Assembly: GCA_944472135.2 (NCBI GenBank)
Contig: OX235267.1
Location: 19,761,452 to 19,825,451, forward strand
Direction: 5' to 3'
DNA: 64,000 bases
Source: Trichobilharzia regenti
Taxonomy: Eukaryota > Platyhelminthes > Trematoda > Strigeidida > Schistosomatidae
Part shown: positions 33,040-44,807 of the stretch, one piece after another
Position numbering within the stretch: the stretch's first letter is position 1
Layout: every line of letters begins with the position of its first letter
Position numbers and translations under genes: made by a program
The notes under the pieces: model-generated
Seen by the model: only the letters and a program-made list of their open reading frames with translations
What the model was told of the DNA's origin: nothing
Database searches by the model: none

Positions 33040-33434
33040 GAGCTTCAGCAAGCCTATTTAACAGAATATCTCTAGGTACTGAGTCGAAAGCAGATGTGTA
33101 ATCTAGGAAGGTGCAGCGAATTTAGCCCCTTTGTCTATACTGAAGAAAGTGTTGTGATGCAAGACTGTAGTTGCATCTAAAGTACTTCTGCTGTGTTCAT
33201 AGAAGAATTGTTTGAGATCGTTAAAGGCTTTAAGTGAAGGTTAAGTTGAAGATTAAGTAGGAGTAACTCTCCCATAGTTTTTTGAAAAGGAGAGATAATA
33301 GCAATAGGTCTAAATTTAAAACATTTTCCAGTAGATGACTTGGGTGTCAGTACAATTTTAATGTCTTTCCAAACGGCTGGCACAACATTTCTGGGAAAAG
33401 ATTCATTAAATATGCCCATTAGAAGACAAAACAT
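33040..33434 (-). pseudogene. Fragment of a non-LTR reverse transcriptase
   Basis: Minus frame 33177-33434 shows FNESFPRNVVPAVWKDIKIV, then KCFKFRPIAIISPFQKTMGE, the region around the (Y/F)RPI motif of Jockey/CR1-type RTs. After a frameshift a DYTSAFDSVPRDILLNRL segment (33040-33110), matching the first catalytic block, follows. Only about 150 residues survive. It lies in a stretch absent from the left segmental duplicate, so it inserted after that duplication. Confidence 0.75.
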
Positions 33435-33795
33435 TTTTTAAGAATAAACCTAGGAAAACAATCTTGACCTAGGCTACAAGAAGGGTTCAGCGACTAGAGA
33501 TATTTTACAACGTCATTTGTATTGAAACCAAGGAAGCAACTCTTGTTATCACTTGTGACACCAGAAACCTAGGCATATGTGCGAGAATTTATGGAGGAGT
33601 TGTTTAGTGTACACACATGAAATGAATTGCGAATACTGGAGATAATTAGATGTATAAGGGCGTAAGTTATTTAATATCCATAAAGTAGATGTGCAAATAC
33701 CGCTGTTGTTGGTCATAGAAATGATGGATATTAGATAACATCACATGATTCAACGGTAAGTTAGAAATAAATAAAAATTGTTTCTTAATTTTTAA

Positions 33796-33985
33796 ATTTT
33801 TGATTACAGCTTGATTCCACACTATTTGGGTACAAGTATGGGATTTTCGGCATGTGATATCGGCAGCCCGAATTTTGCAGGCCGAGCATAGATATCAGGT
33901 GTACGTCGGCAGCGGATTGAACCTCGAACTATGTGCATGGTCGGCGATAGTCGTAACCACTGTGCCACCGATGCACGTTATCACG
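33796..33985 (-). mobile_element. tRNA-derived SINE
   Basis: On the minus strand a Pol III-like promoter is visible: box A TGGCACAGTGG (RC of 33957-33967) and box B GAGGTTCAATCC (RC of about 33914-33926), about 30 bp apart. It is absent from the matching place in the left segmental duplicate (near 26120-26145), which confirms it as an insertion. Not a functional tRNA gene: no cloverleaf acceptor pairing is evident. Confidence 0.65.
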
Positions 33986-34654
33986 TTAACAGTCTATTTG
34001 ATGACGTCACTGCATATTAACAGATTATTGAAGTATCTATCAAGCCTAAGTTACAACATTTTCATTTATTACATACTTGGCGCTTAACAGTATACAGGCT
34101 TGCAAATGACTAGATAAGGAGACTTCAGAGTATAGAACAGCACAGAATTATTTTTCAACTTACGAAATCCCACTTGCGTTTACAATGTGCTATTATGTAT
34201 AAACAGACACGAAATCCAATTAATGACTAAAGTAACAGTCTCATAATACTATAGTAAATCTCCATTCCACTAACTGAGCTTAGCGTTTATTATTCCGAAT
34301 TCACTTATTAAAAAAGCACACAGTATGGCGACGAACTGAAGACGTCTAGATGAAGTAGGAATTAAGAGTTTATTAAAAACTTCATTAATTTACAAAAGAA
34401 AGTTTTGATGAAGGTTATTGACGTTAGTTTGACCGAATGATATTTCCGCTGATTTCATATTCGACAACCTCCGTATACCTGGAGAAAATAAAGTACATGT
34501 AAGAACTAGCACAACATGAAGCTATGAAAGATAATTCTTCATATTAGCACGCGCTATAAATACGCTGATTCTGTTAATAAGAAATAATATCTCATGCCAA
34601 TAAAGGTATTTGTAGTACACAGCTGGTTTTTATACTGACACCGTATACATAAAT

Positions 34655-36020
34655 AGACCTCATGTTTTCCAGTATTAGAGGATTATACTCGAATTTCAAG
34701 ACATCCTATAAGATATCCATGCTGTTGAGGTGTCACTCTTTCATCAAACCTACTTGCAAATCAACTTCATACTAAATACGGCTACATTAAATGAGGTATC
34801 ACAAATGTATAATTTAGAAATTGATCCACAATCTCAGTAACGTGTAGTGAGCATAGTTTTATGAATCCTACAGAAATTACGGAAATTACTACAAAAATCT
34901 CGGAAACCATAGCAATCAGATATGAGCTGAGCATGCCTCAGCTCTAAACAGCTATACACAGTGTTAACATGTTGCTGCAGCATACATAAGAACTTAAAAT
35001 ATTGTAGGATATGCAGACCTATTGTGTTGATGAGGATAACAATATCATATTATAATGCGACCTAGACGTTCAATCGTGAGACTATATCTGTACTGCTTTA
35101 TGCAAATGGAAATTTCAGGATAAATTCATCTACACTATTGGTGATCAAAAATAGTGAAGCATTAAGCATACAGTGTCACGAGGAATGGTATAACAGATAT
35201 AGATTAATAATAATAGAGCTAACTGGATTCAGTTCTCATGAACTACAAAATCCAAGTGTATAATAATACTATACAGAGAATTGATGCACTGAGTGATACA
35301 GTAAGGAAATTTAGACGAGTGATTGCTTTCTCCAATGCACTGCACTTGCAATGATCATGAGAACCACCTACATTTGTTAGCCCATCAGTCAGCTATAGCT
35401 TATAAGCATACAATGGCACAATGTTAATAAAGTTGAGATATTTTTATACACTGAATTCACATAACCCATATTGCACTGCACCAATCAGTGCAAATATTTA
35501 TTAAATCCACTTAGAGATAACCTTTCAACTTACTATAATTCCTGTCCAACCACAGATAAATTGACAAGCACATCTACATGGTAACTCCTGTTCCCACAGA
35601 AGGTTCTGTTAGCATTTATAGGTGATTTCCATATACTGATAGAATTCTTTTGTCAAAAGGACTGTTATTCACACGGAAATAGGCTGAATTAATATCCAGA
35701 GACGTGAAGTCTTCATTGAATGATACCATGCCGAAAAGTCTAGCTTCTACATGGAGTAAACGATTAGTGTAGATGACATTACCCTAGAAATATCCTATCT
35801 CCCTCCCCATACCGTCCACCTGAAACACTAATCATTAATGATTAGCAATTGCAACCAATATGCTAAGAGTGTGTTGCAGTCATATCACATGACGCGGATA
35901 CCAGCATAACTAGCCAGTAAATGGGAATTCCCAACAATCTAGATAACATATAACACAATTTTATCAAAAATTATTAGCAAAAAACTTTCCAAACGGAGTC
36001 TCAACAGAACGTGATGTTTA
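34655..36020. repeat. Tandem duplication, copy 1
   Basis: Matches 36065-37235 in the same direction with substitutions and indels. Example pairs: GAGGATTATACTCGAATTTC with GAGGATTATACCGAAATTTC; CCCACAGAAGGTTCTGTTAG at 35594 and 36813. No coding potential. Confidence 0.8.
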
Positions 36021-36027
36021 AGTCTGG

Positions 36028-36060
36028 CCATTGACCGTTCAATCTTCAACTGCATTGACA
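36028..36060 (-). repeat. 33-bp BEL LTR end at a duplication junction
   Basis: Ends TTCAATCTTCAACTGCATTGACA, identical to the outer end of the element 1 LTR; the rest of the LTR is missing. It sits exactly between the two tandem copies. Confidence 0.75.
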
Positions 36061-36064
36061 CTCT

Positions 36065-37235
36065 GTACGGATGAATAGACTTCATATGTTTTCAAGAATA
36101 AGAGGATTATACCGAAATTTCAAGACAGTATCTCAAAACATTAACACTATCGAGGAGTCATTCCCTCATCAAGATTACTTTGAAATGAACTTCACACCTA
36201 TTCTGTTTACGTCAAACGAGATACTTAAAATATTCTAAGATACACAGACCTGTTATGTTAATGAGGATAGCAATACCATATAATATAACCTAGACACTCA
36301 GTCATGATACTGCATCTGTACTGCTTCATGCAAGTGGAAATTTCAGGGGAAATTCATCTCCACTATTGGTGATCAAAAACATTGTAGCACTAAGTATACA
36401 GTGTCAGTGGGAACGGCAGAACAGACAATAGACTGATAACAACAGAGCTAACTAGATTCACTTCTCATAATAAACACAATCCGTGTGTATAATCATTCTG
36501 CATACTCAATTAATGCGTTAAGTGAAACAGTGAGGAGAATTAAACGAGTAATTGCCTTCTTCACTGCGCTGCACTTACAATGATCGTGAGAACCACCTAC
36601 ATTTGTTAGCTTAGCAGTAAGCTAAGCATAAAAGGGCGCAGTACTAATAAAGTGAAGATATTTCTCATGCTTTGAATCCACAAAACCCATATTACACTGC
36701 ATCAGTCAGTGTAGATATATATTAAACCCACTTAGAGATAAGCTTTCAAATTACGATAATTCCTGTCCAAGCACCCATCCAGCCAAAGACACACCTACAT
36801 GGTAATATCTGTTCCCACAGAAGGTTCTGTTAGCATTTATAGTGATTCCCATGATAGCATTCTTTTGTCAAACAGCACTGTTCTTCACACGAAAGTAGCG
36901 ACATTGATATCCTGAATGTTGAAGTCTACGCTGAATGATACTATGCCGAAAGGTGATGCTTCTACATGAAGTAAAATATTTGTGTAGATGAAATTACCCC
37001 CTAACTATCCCATCTTTCGCATTATAGCCATATTTTGACGTATTTCACATGAAACACCAAGCATTGTAATCTGTACGCTAAGAGTTGGTTGGAGTCAGAT
37101 CACAGGACGCGGAAACCGACACAACTAGTCAGGTAATACGAATTCCTATCGATCCAGAAAACATATCACACGAATTTATTAAAATTTATTGACAAAAAAA
37201 TTTACCGAGCAAAATTTCAACGAACTTCACGGATA
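36065..37235. repeat. Tandem duplication, copy 2
   Basis: Second copy of the unit at 34655, lacking about 150 bp present in copy 1 near 34810-34970. No gene seen. Confidence 0.75.
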
Positions 37236-38909
37236 AGTCCAGAATCTCTTTGGCATTCAAGTACAATGAGACATCAGGCACTTTCTTACTGGTTAATGAA
37301 TCCTCAATAAGAGGTCAATATCACCTGTGGTCTCAAGCGCAGGGGACTAACCACTTTTTCCTGGTCCCCAGTCCAGAATACCATGAATTATTTCCCGCTA
37401 ATATAACTTGAGCACACTCAATATGAGTCGTGATTATGACGCACGAAACTTCGCTTCGGCCTTCTTTCTACATGAAATATAAGTCTCTATCAGTAGCCCA
37501 ACCCAAATTTCCTTCCTCAACGTGAAATCTCAGCCCCAATACAAGCAGCCCACATGATGTGAAATTACTCGCCCTCAGAGTAGACGGCAGTGTATTTCAG
37601 TTACTGTATCATGAACACTTCACAGTTCGAGGCTACCACCAACACCAACCATCCGTGTGATAGTGCTGGTGCAGTGCAACTTACCGAAACAGTCAGTAAA
37701 TCACCGCCATTTCAATCAAGACCTATAAAAAGCCCACGCTAGACACTGACAGTTGGAGGACAGTTTTTTGAGGCCATCTACGACCTCACTGTCAATCCGA
37801 ACTCTTTCGGTTTATCTCTTAATAACATGTTCCTTATCCAACAGAATGTTCGAACTCGTCCTCAATTCGCAGAAAGTCTCTGATGATGACTCCTAAAAAT
37901 TGGTATACTTCTCAGAATCTCAAAAGAAGTATTTCTAATGTTAGATACCACCAAAACAGGAAATTCAGAAATCACACTAGGGAAAAAGGTGCGTTATTTG
38001 TATCGGATCGAACACTAAGGCCACAAATTACTTTCACGAGGAAATTATTACAGATAAGGACTCAGTATGCGCAATTTCGAAGACGTCTAACTCTACTTCA
38101 AATCTTACAGGTCGCACATATCACTCAAAATGCTCTTCTGTTGAAAGTCTTGTGAAGCCTGCTCATGCAACATGAACAAGCTAATAGCTATCATGTAGAA
38201 ACTGATTTATGAGAATTAACCATTATTAATACTTTTATTCACATACTGATGCTACGAATTATAGTATCATATATACATCAGTATATTTCGTCATCTGATA
38301 TAAGTCAGTGCTCCCTCCATGCAGGATCCCTTCCAAATATACAGTTCGAATTATCAGCTATGTCACCATATATATGATTAATTTGGCGGTTCAACTGTTT
38401 TTAGAAAATTACGCATGTTCTACGAAAGCCATTACTATACTATAAAGCCGATTGTGATGACTAGATCGAAAGCTGGATCTGCACATGATTAGCTATCGCA
38501 GAATGATAGACAACCCCTGAACAGCATAACCTGAACATAAATATACTAACGGGAGGGTACTATTTTACTCCTTTGCATAACCCGAAAGTAGATGCTCATT
38601 TAGGGTCAGTGAACACCCTCCTCCTATTGGTTGCGATCGATCTAAAACAACTTGGGGGAGACTTCCTGCACTGGGATCCTTCAGAGGCCTAGAACTGTAG
38701 CAAGACGCCAAGTAATGCCAGCTAAAGAATCAGTGCCTCTATACAACATGATTTTGAATGTGACGGATGTCGGAAGGAACTCATACTACTCCCAGAATAG
38801 GCTGGGATGACTTCTGTGAAAGGGCGTTTAAAACTTATTGCCTAAAGTAACAGGAATCAACAATTGAGACAAAACACTACATATATCAACTCTAATCATT
38901 TAATTTAGT
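37236..38909. other. Unassigned sequence
   Basis: Slightly more GC-rich stretches (37330-37720 and 38570-38780) look like old repeats but I cannot assign them. The 90-residue frame at 37883-38155 is basic and has no recognisable motif. Confidence 0.4.
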
Positions 38910-39272
38910 TTGTTTTTATTAGTTTGTTTGTATCTATCGAACTACATTACGAAGAGCGGACAAATAAAACCCCTTTCAGTAATCGCAATGAGTTTGTCAT
39001 TTTACTCTCAGGATGATATACGTAGGTCTTTAGGTAGTGTGAACATTTCTGTTTCAGTAAATAGATCCAGCCAAGTGTTTCGGGACATTTCACCACTGTC
39101 GAATAGACTTTCCAAATTTTTAAAAGAGCATTGCAAAGAGGATGAAAGCAGTAAAGGGGAACCTTGGTTCAAAACAAATGAATCTCTTTATAACAAAGTA
39201 ACAATAAATAAATCTCGAATTTTAAGAAAATTCTTGTTCCCAAAAAGTCTTTCAGTGATTCATGTGGTCTAG
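38910..39272 (+). CDS. Candidate exon, protein unknown
   Basis: 120-codon open frame; the likely useful part starts at an internal ATG at 38990 (MSLSFYSQDDIRRSLGSVN) and ends at TAG at 39272. Composition is balanced (Ser, Lys, Asp, Glu, few repeats) and unlike the AT-driven frames nearby. An acceptor-like CCCCTTTCAG lies just before it at 38970-38979, and a donor-like GTAACA at 39199. It resembles no transposon protein that I know. It could be an exon of the plus-strand gene whose clear exons start at 42112, or of a separate gene; phase cannot be checked without the neighbours. Confidence 0.3.
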   Translation: MFLLVCLYLSNYITKSGQIKPLSVIAMSLSFYSQDDIRRSLGSVNISVSVNRSSQVFRDISPLSNRLSKFLKEHCKEDESSKGEPWFKTNESLYNKVTINKSRILRKFLFPKSLSVIHVV

Positions 39273-40365
39273 TAAACACGTCTGTGATGGGTTCCATCGA
39301 AGTTTCAAAGCACAGTAAGGAAACTGGCCTCCTAAAGTAAAAGCTATCTATAAATTAATATTTCCAGAAATCAATTTTTGCTTATACGCAATAGTTTAAA
39401 GCTGCTGAAGTCTCAGGTAACAAATAATATCTTTATTTCTTCCTTAAGGTTGACATCTTTATGAAAATAAATACAGAAACTTTGAGTAAGTTGAAAATTT
39501 TAACAGACACCATCTCTTTTGACTGTTTATGTTTTCTTCAAAATTTTTAAATTCACATGAACAATTAATCTCTTGATTCAATATATTAAGAGAACTATTT
39601 TAAACAGTCTTCTGTGGATTTCATCTTAGTCCTCTGCAGTGTACTGAGTTGCCAAAACACATTAATGTATCATGCAGAAAGCTGAATGATAATGTGGAAT
39701 AATAAAACTACGTAGCATTTGGTGTGTTGATCTCATGTCCTAAAATGGTCTACATTTATTAGAAGTACACCAAATAAGTTTTGTAGAAATTCAATAGCAG
39801 TAATATATGAAATAGTGTCTTTTGATTATTCGATAGTAAACTTTGTTTTGCAGCAAATAAGTCTAGATCAAAATAATATACACCCACCCTTTTTAAATTA
39901 TTTAATATCTCCAGTTTTGTAAACAATATAAATATTTAATACATAGACATGACACAGTAGTGCCTAGGCATCATAAAACAACTATAGATTCGTCTAAATT
40001 CATGGCTGTTCAGATATTTTTTAACAGTAGTAGTGTAGGAATATAATATTAGGGCGCACATTCATATTATGATTTAGCCCACATTTTGTGTTTTGACACA
40101 CTAAATTTCTACAGTCTCTCAGATCCTATGAATCAGGTAATCACAATTTGGCAATAAGTTATTTTAACATATATCTGTTTTAAACTTTAAGACTATAAAC
40201 TTAGCGATTTTTATTTGTGCATGTATTTCTTCAGCACTGATTTTTGTAAGCGAGTCAGTCAAGATTTTCCTCAAAGTTTTATCCGACTTTGAGTTCGAAC
40301 ACTTTACGAGATGCCGATGACATTTGGTAACAGAGCTAGGTATGCCTTAGATTTCTCAAATGATT
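39273..40365. other. AT-rich non-coding sequence
   Basis: I see no repeat or gene in this stretch; probably intronic or intergenic. Confidence 0.5.
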
Positions 40366-40366
40366 T

Positions 40367-41110
40367 ATGTTTAATATCACACAGGTAAAAACTAACAAAC
40401 GGGTTGAAAAAGCAGCGAGAACAGGACTCCAGGTGAACATAGAAAAGACAGAGATGATGAATATAACTAACCAGCAGCAACAAAACCCAGCACCAGTCAT
40501 CATCATTGGGAGCGATTTGACAGCGGTTGCTTCCTTCACTTATCTGGCCAGGAAGCATTGTATTATCTACAGGCGTAACGGACGAAGATGTCAAAGTCGG
40601 AATAGGAAAGGCAAGATACGCCATCGTCAGTCTGAAACCAGTATGGAAATCTTCCGCACTCAGCATAAGGAACAAGACTTGGATTTTCAACATCATTCTT
40701 AAGTCAGTCACTTCTTCTGTATGAGTCAGAAACTTGGTGCTCACAAAAAGCAGACTTTTAACAGCAGCTGCCTCAGCTGGCACCACATTGAATATCAAAT
40801 GGCCAGAAAGGATTAGTAACCAAACACTCGCAACAAACCAACCAAAAGCCGATTGCTCGAAAAATTTACAGAAGAAAATGGGGTTGGATTGGACTCACGT
40901 TTTGAAGACCGTCGAATGGAATCGCTCACTAAGCATTACCTTGAGTGGAACCCGTATGACAAAATACGAGTGGGTGGTCTGAGGGTGACATAAAGGAGAT
41001 CGTGCGAGGAGGGGATGAGAGATTGTGGGAAGTCGTGGGCTCGGCTGAAGAGGAGAATAGAAAACAGAAAAAAGTGGAGATGTGTTATTGAAGCTTTATG
41101 TTCCATTTAG
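40367..41110 (+). pseudogene. Decayed RTE-like RT C-terminal fragment
   Basis: Frames 40367-40702 and 40527-40724 together give the usual RTE thumb order: KAARTGLQVNIEKTEMM, then a shift to YLGSIV-like TYLARKH/WPGSIVLSTGVTDEDVKVGIGKARYAI, LKPVWKSSALSIRNKTWIFN, ESETWCSQK, and after stops RKIYRRKWGWIGLTF. It ends near 41110 before a short TAATAAT-rich tail. Many stops and shifts. Different from the intact RTE at 44989 (KTEMMN versus KCKMLLQ), so a separate RTE family. Confidence 0.75.
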
Positions 41111-42111
41111 AACCCAAGGTAACAATAGTAATAATGCCCTAGATTCCACTGATATTCAGTATCAGGCTAATAAAACTAACTTATTTTACCTGTATCCTGA
41201 TTGTCACAAATAAATCTGGGGAAATCGATACAGTTCTATTAAACATATCAATGGACGTACACCTTATGACGTGGTAATAATGAAATATTCAACTGTAGAT
41301 GCTGTTTTGTGTGACATTCTTCATTCTTTATTCTGTTTTCAGTTATCCAAAAATGTATTCAGTTCATAGTAAAGTTTTCAGCAGCAAATACTTCTTTATT
41401 GTCGCGCAGTATACAAGTGTAGAAATCGCAAGTCATTTTCGTAACACCTAGGTCCGGACAAAGGTTATCCGGGAAACCAATGTAGTGTTTTAGTTATCAT
41501 TACCTAAAATGTGAATAACAGAAACATAAAACACATTGTTTGGTGTAAAACAAGCCACTAAAAAGGTGACTACAAATATTTGCTAACTACTGTGTTTAAA
41601 TTGTCTTACACAAACTTATATGCCAAATATTGAAGTATATGGTGTCATGTGGAGTAGGATTAGGTTGGTGAAAGCAATATTCCATGAATCGTCTGTAAGT
41701 TGGTTCAAGATTTTAATGAACGTGTTATATTTAAGAGTGCTGATAAAACCGAATTAGACAGTAAGATGCTCAAAATTAATGCGTTTGCTGCGAATGGACG
41801 TATGAGTTCTGCTCTCAGAACTCATCTGCAGACGCTCAGTTTGTCTATATTCTAAAGGTTCATCGCACTGTATTTTGCAAATTTAATATATGCTTCCCTT
41901 CCGCTTGCTTATTTCCGTCTTTATATGGTATCTAGAAGCATATCAACGTGAATCCTTAAATAGCAATGTTAAGTCATCTTTTCTCCATATATACATTCTC
42001 CTAATCAGTTATTATTCAGTGCTAAATTTACTACAAAGTGTACAATGTTTGGAACTAAAAGTACTCAATAAATGGAGTAAATGTACCTCATTTATGTTTT
42101 TTTAAATAAAG
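41111..42111. other. Presumed intron
   Basis: AT-rich with no repeat recognised. Ends in a T-rich tract (TTTATGTTTTTTTAAATAAAG) that serves as acceptor for the exon at 42112. Confidence 0.5.
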
Positions 42112-42266
42112 GAATGGAAGAACAAGGACAAGAAACAATAAGGAATGAGCTGAAATCTTTATTAGACTGGCTGGAGCCCAAAATACCAGAGCACAGGGTG
42201 CAAAAACAAGATCCTATTCTCCGTGAATCTCTGATGATCATGGGTGAAGAAAATAAATCCTATAAG
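42112..42266 (+). CDS. Internal exon, spectrin-repeat-like protein
   Basis: 155-bp exon, acceptor AAATAAAG, donor GTGAGT. It starts with two bases completing a codon and ends in phase 0. Peptide: MEEQGQETIRNELKSLLDWLE, PKIPEHRVQKQDPIL, MIMGEENKSYK. The LLDWLE core with flanking charged heptads is typical of spectrin-repeat helix A in dystrophin, spectraplakin or nesprin-type proteins; the exact family is not determinable here. The next exon (47851) continues in frame after a 5.6-kb intron holding an antisense RTE. Such proteins link cytoskeleton and membranes, but this role is inferred from fold type only. Confidence 0.75.
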
Positions 42267-44700
42267 GTGAGTTTGATGTGTATTAGTTTATTGTATGATT
42301 TCAGTTGGTTCTAATTTTTCACCCATCGTATTTAAACTAAAAGGATTTTGGCGGAAGACAGAGAAAACCTAGTTGGTGATTTAAGAATAGAACGTATGCA
42401 CTAGGGTAGAGTATAATCTCATCATGGGTGAAATTTATTTCGATAAAGTCTCACAGTGTTATGCAGTAATATCAAGAACTTGATATGATTGTGAGCAATA
42501 AATTGTGCTCAAAACGTCCTCAGTAAATTTTGCTGTATAACAATGCGAGACTTAATCGAAATAAATTTTATCCATAATGGAACTAGTTGGTAATTATTAT
42601 TAATGATATGTGGAAAGGAAACAGTGACTAAAACGTCGTTGTACTGACACAAGATAATTTGCAAAAAAGGCTTTATGAAGCCCACTATGGAGTTTTGTAC
42701 AGATTTTTCTTGAAAGTGTTTACTAAAATCCTGTGGTAGCAAATGGTAGTCATTACCATTTTGCACCTATCTTTTTAATTAGAGTATTTTGGGTAAACGC
42801 ATAGATTATTTGAAGTTGTTTAGACTAATTTTGTAGTTACCATACACCCACTATGACTTGGTTTATCGATAATGGAAAACCAATCTTGATATATTATCAA
42901 ACAGTAATCAAGAATGAACTGTAACATCTAGAAGGGAAAGAAATAATCGCAACAGCATTGTGTCCTTCATGAGGTTATCCCGTTTTCTTCACAAAGACCG
43001 AGTAGACCCACTTGATTAAAGACCAGTTTTTAGTTAGGTTCGATGTCTTTGATAGTGTACTGATCAGGGAAAACGGAGTAGCAGAACTTGATTTAGAAAA
43101 TATTGGTTTCACTATAATTCTGTTTCATTTGCCACCCATATCACACCTGAAATTTTGTAATAACTAATGGAAACAGAAACCATAGTTACTGTTTAAAGTA
43201 AAGATTTCATAAAAACGAGCGAATACATATGTTTTTACAGAATATGTTGTTGGGGTCTCTGTCCACAAGAACATACGTGAAAGTTATCCTCATAGGTAGT
43301 GAAACACGCGTTTGAATCTAGGTATGCCCGGTGTGTAAATAAGTTGTGGAAGAGTAAGTATAATACCAACAGAACCACTGCTTTATTTTCTCAGAAGGAC
43401 TGATTATTTATTGTGATGCTTACCTGCTGACATTACACTGGAATCAGGTGTCAACAAATCCCCTTTTTACCTCTATCTACAGTGAAAATCAGTTCTTGGT
43501 CGACGGTTCTTACTCACCAATTCAAAAACGCAATCATATGCACAAAATTGATTTTGAAATTCAACTTACACTAGTGACGAGTTTCCTATACCTGTTGTAG
43601 CCATAACTAATACTTTCACTAATGAAAAAGCGACTGTTATTCTTCAGGTCTTTTCAAATGAGCTCTAAAAATAGTTGATTGTGCACTGCACATTAACAGT
43701 CATGGATAAAATATGTTTTCACAAGGAAACAATTTACTGGAGTTAGGCTCTTCTGTCAACAAATTCTATGACATGTTCGTCCGGGTAGTATTTCTTTGAA
43801 CAGACTATAAATCGATGCTAGCTTCTTGGACATTTAAATTAAGATTGTAATGACAGGTGGTAAGCTTGCTGGATCTTCATTCAAACGTCGCACACAAGAT
43901 TTTAGATGCGAAGATACCTCACGTGTAAATATCCAAATCTTGATCATGACACTGTCGCAACGTATGTATCTATATAAAACCATGCTACTGAGCTACTGAT
44001 GTTCACCAGCAGATCCAGTGCAACAGGAAACACAAAACATGATCACAAGGAAGAAAACAGTTTACGTTCAAAAATCATAACAATCTACTGTTCTTAGTGT
44101 GGGACTCAAATAGTTGTCTGTCATATCTAATCACTATATACTATTAATAAATATATTGTCTGAGTTTCAAAGCATTTTATGCCCGTTGAACAGAGACATA
44201 ACATGGAAATATTATCAATAGATTTTCCTACCGATAAGTTATTGATTAAGCAATGATAGATATTTGTATAAGATAACACAATGCCACGGACTACCTGAAA
44301 GCCTGATAAGATGATAACTGCGAATATCCCTCCATAAAATTTAATCTATTTCCAGCATCTTCATAGCATCTGTGAAAAGTATTACTATAAAGGCTGTTCA
44401 CCAAAATAGTTGATGGTTATGTGCCAACAGATATATAAGTACTAGGCTTAATTTTAAATATCTCTATGTAACAACTGCGAAATCAAAATGTCAGAATATA
44501 ATTACAGGAATACTTTTTGATGATTTTGCCAGTATGTGAGGACTTTAAGTCAATTACTGGTGATATAGTTTATCGCGAAATATTTACAAGATAAAAGAAC
44601 ATACTCCATTTCACTGCGTTCACTGACTCCTCTGTGAGCAATTCATTCAGTTTAATAAAAAGATCTTGTACCATGGTAAAGTCCAGTAGACCATCGAAGA
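42267..44700 (+). other. Intron, first part
   Basis: AT-rich, no repeat or ORF of note up to the RTE tails at 44722. Confidence 0.55.
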
Positions 44701-44721
44701 AACTAAAACGAAATATTTTGT

Positions 44722-44807
44722 TCTGTCTGGTTTCAACGTAGAACTCTGTACCGATTTGCAGCAGTTTGAGTCGCCACACTTTACTCAGCACACAGTATTT
44801 TTGTTGA
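44722..44807 (-). repeat. Isolated RTE 3' tail
   Basis: Short copy of the 3' end of the RTE family (TTTCAACGTAGAACTC, GCAGCAGTTTGAGTCGCCAC) adjacent to the longer copy at 44815, in the same orientation. Confidence 0.6.

Larger units (their letters stand above)
31957..34640. repeat. Segmental duplication, right copy
   Basis: Counterpart of 19840-19966 plus 25164-26760. Lacks the CR1-like element but has two insertions of its own: about 32850-33655 (RT fragment) and about 33796-33985 (SINE). No host gene recognised. Confidence 0.75.

Noticed and set aside
33910..33970. Possible tRNA gene on the minus strand
   Set aside because: Only boxes A and B are kept; no acceptor stem or full cloverleaf, and the segment is an insertion relative to the duplicate copy, hence a SINE.
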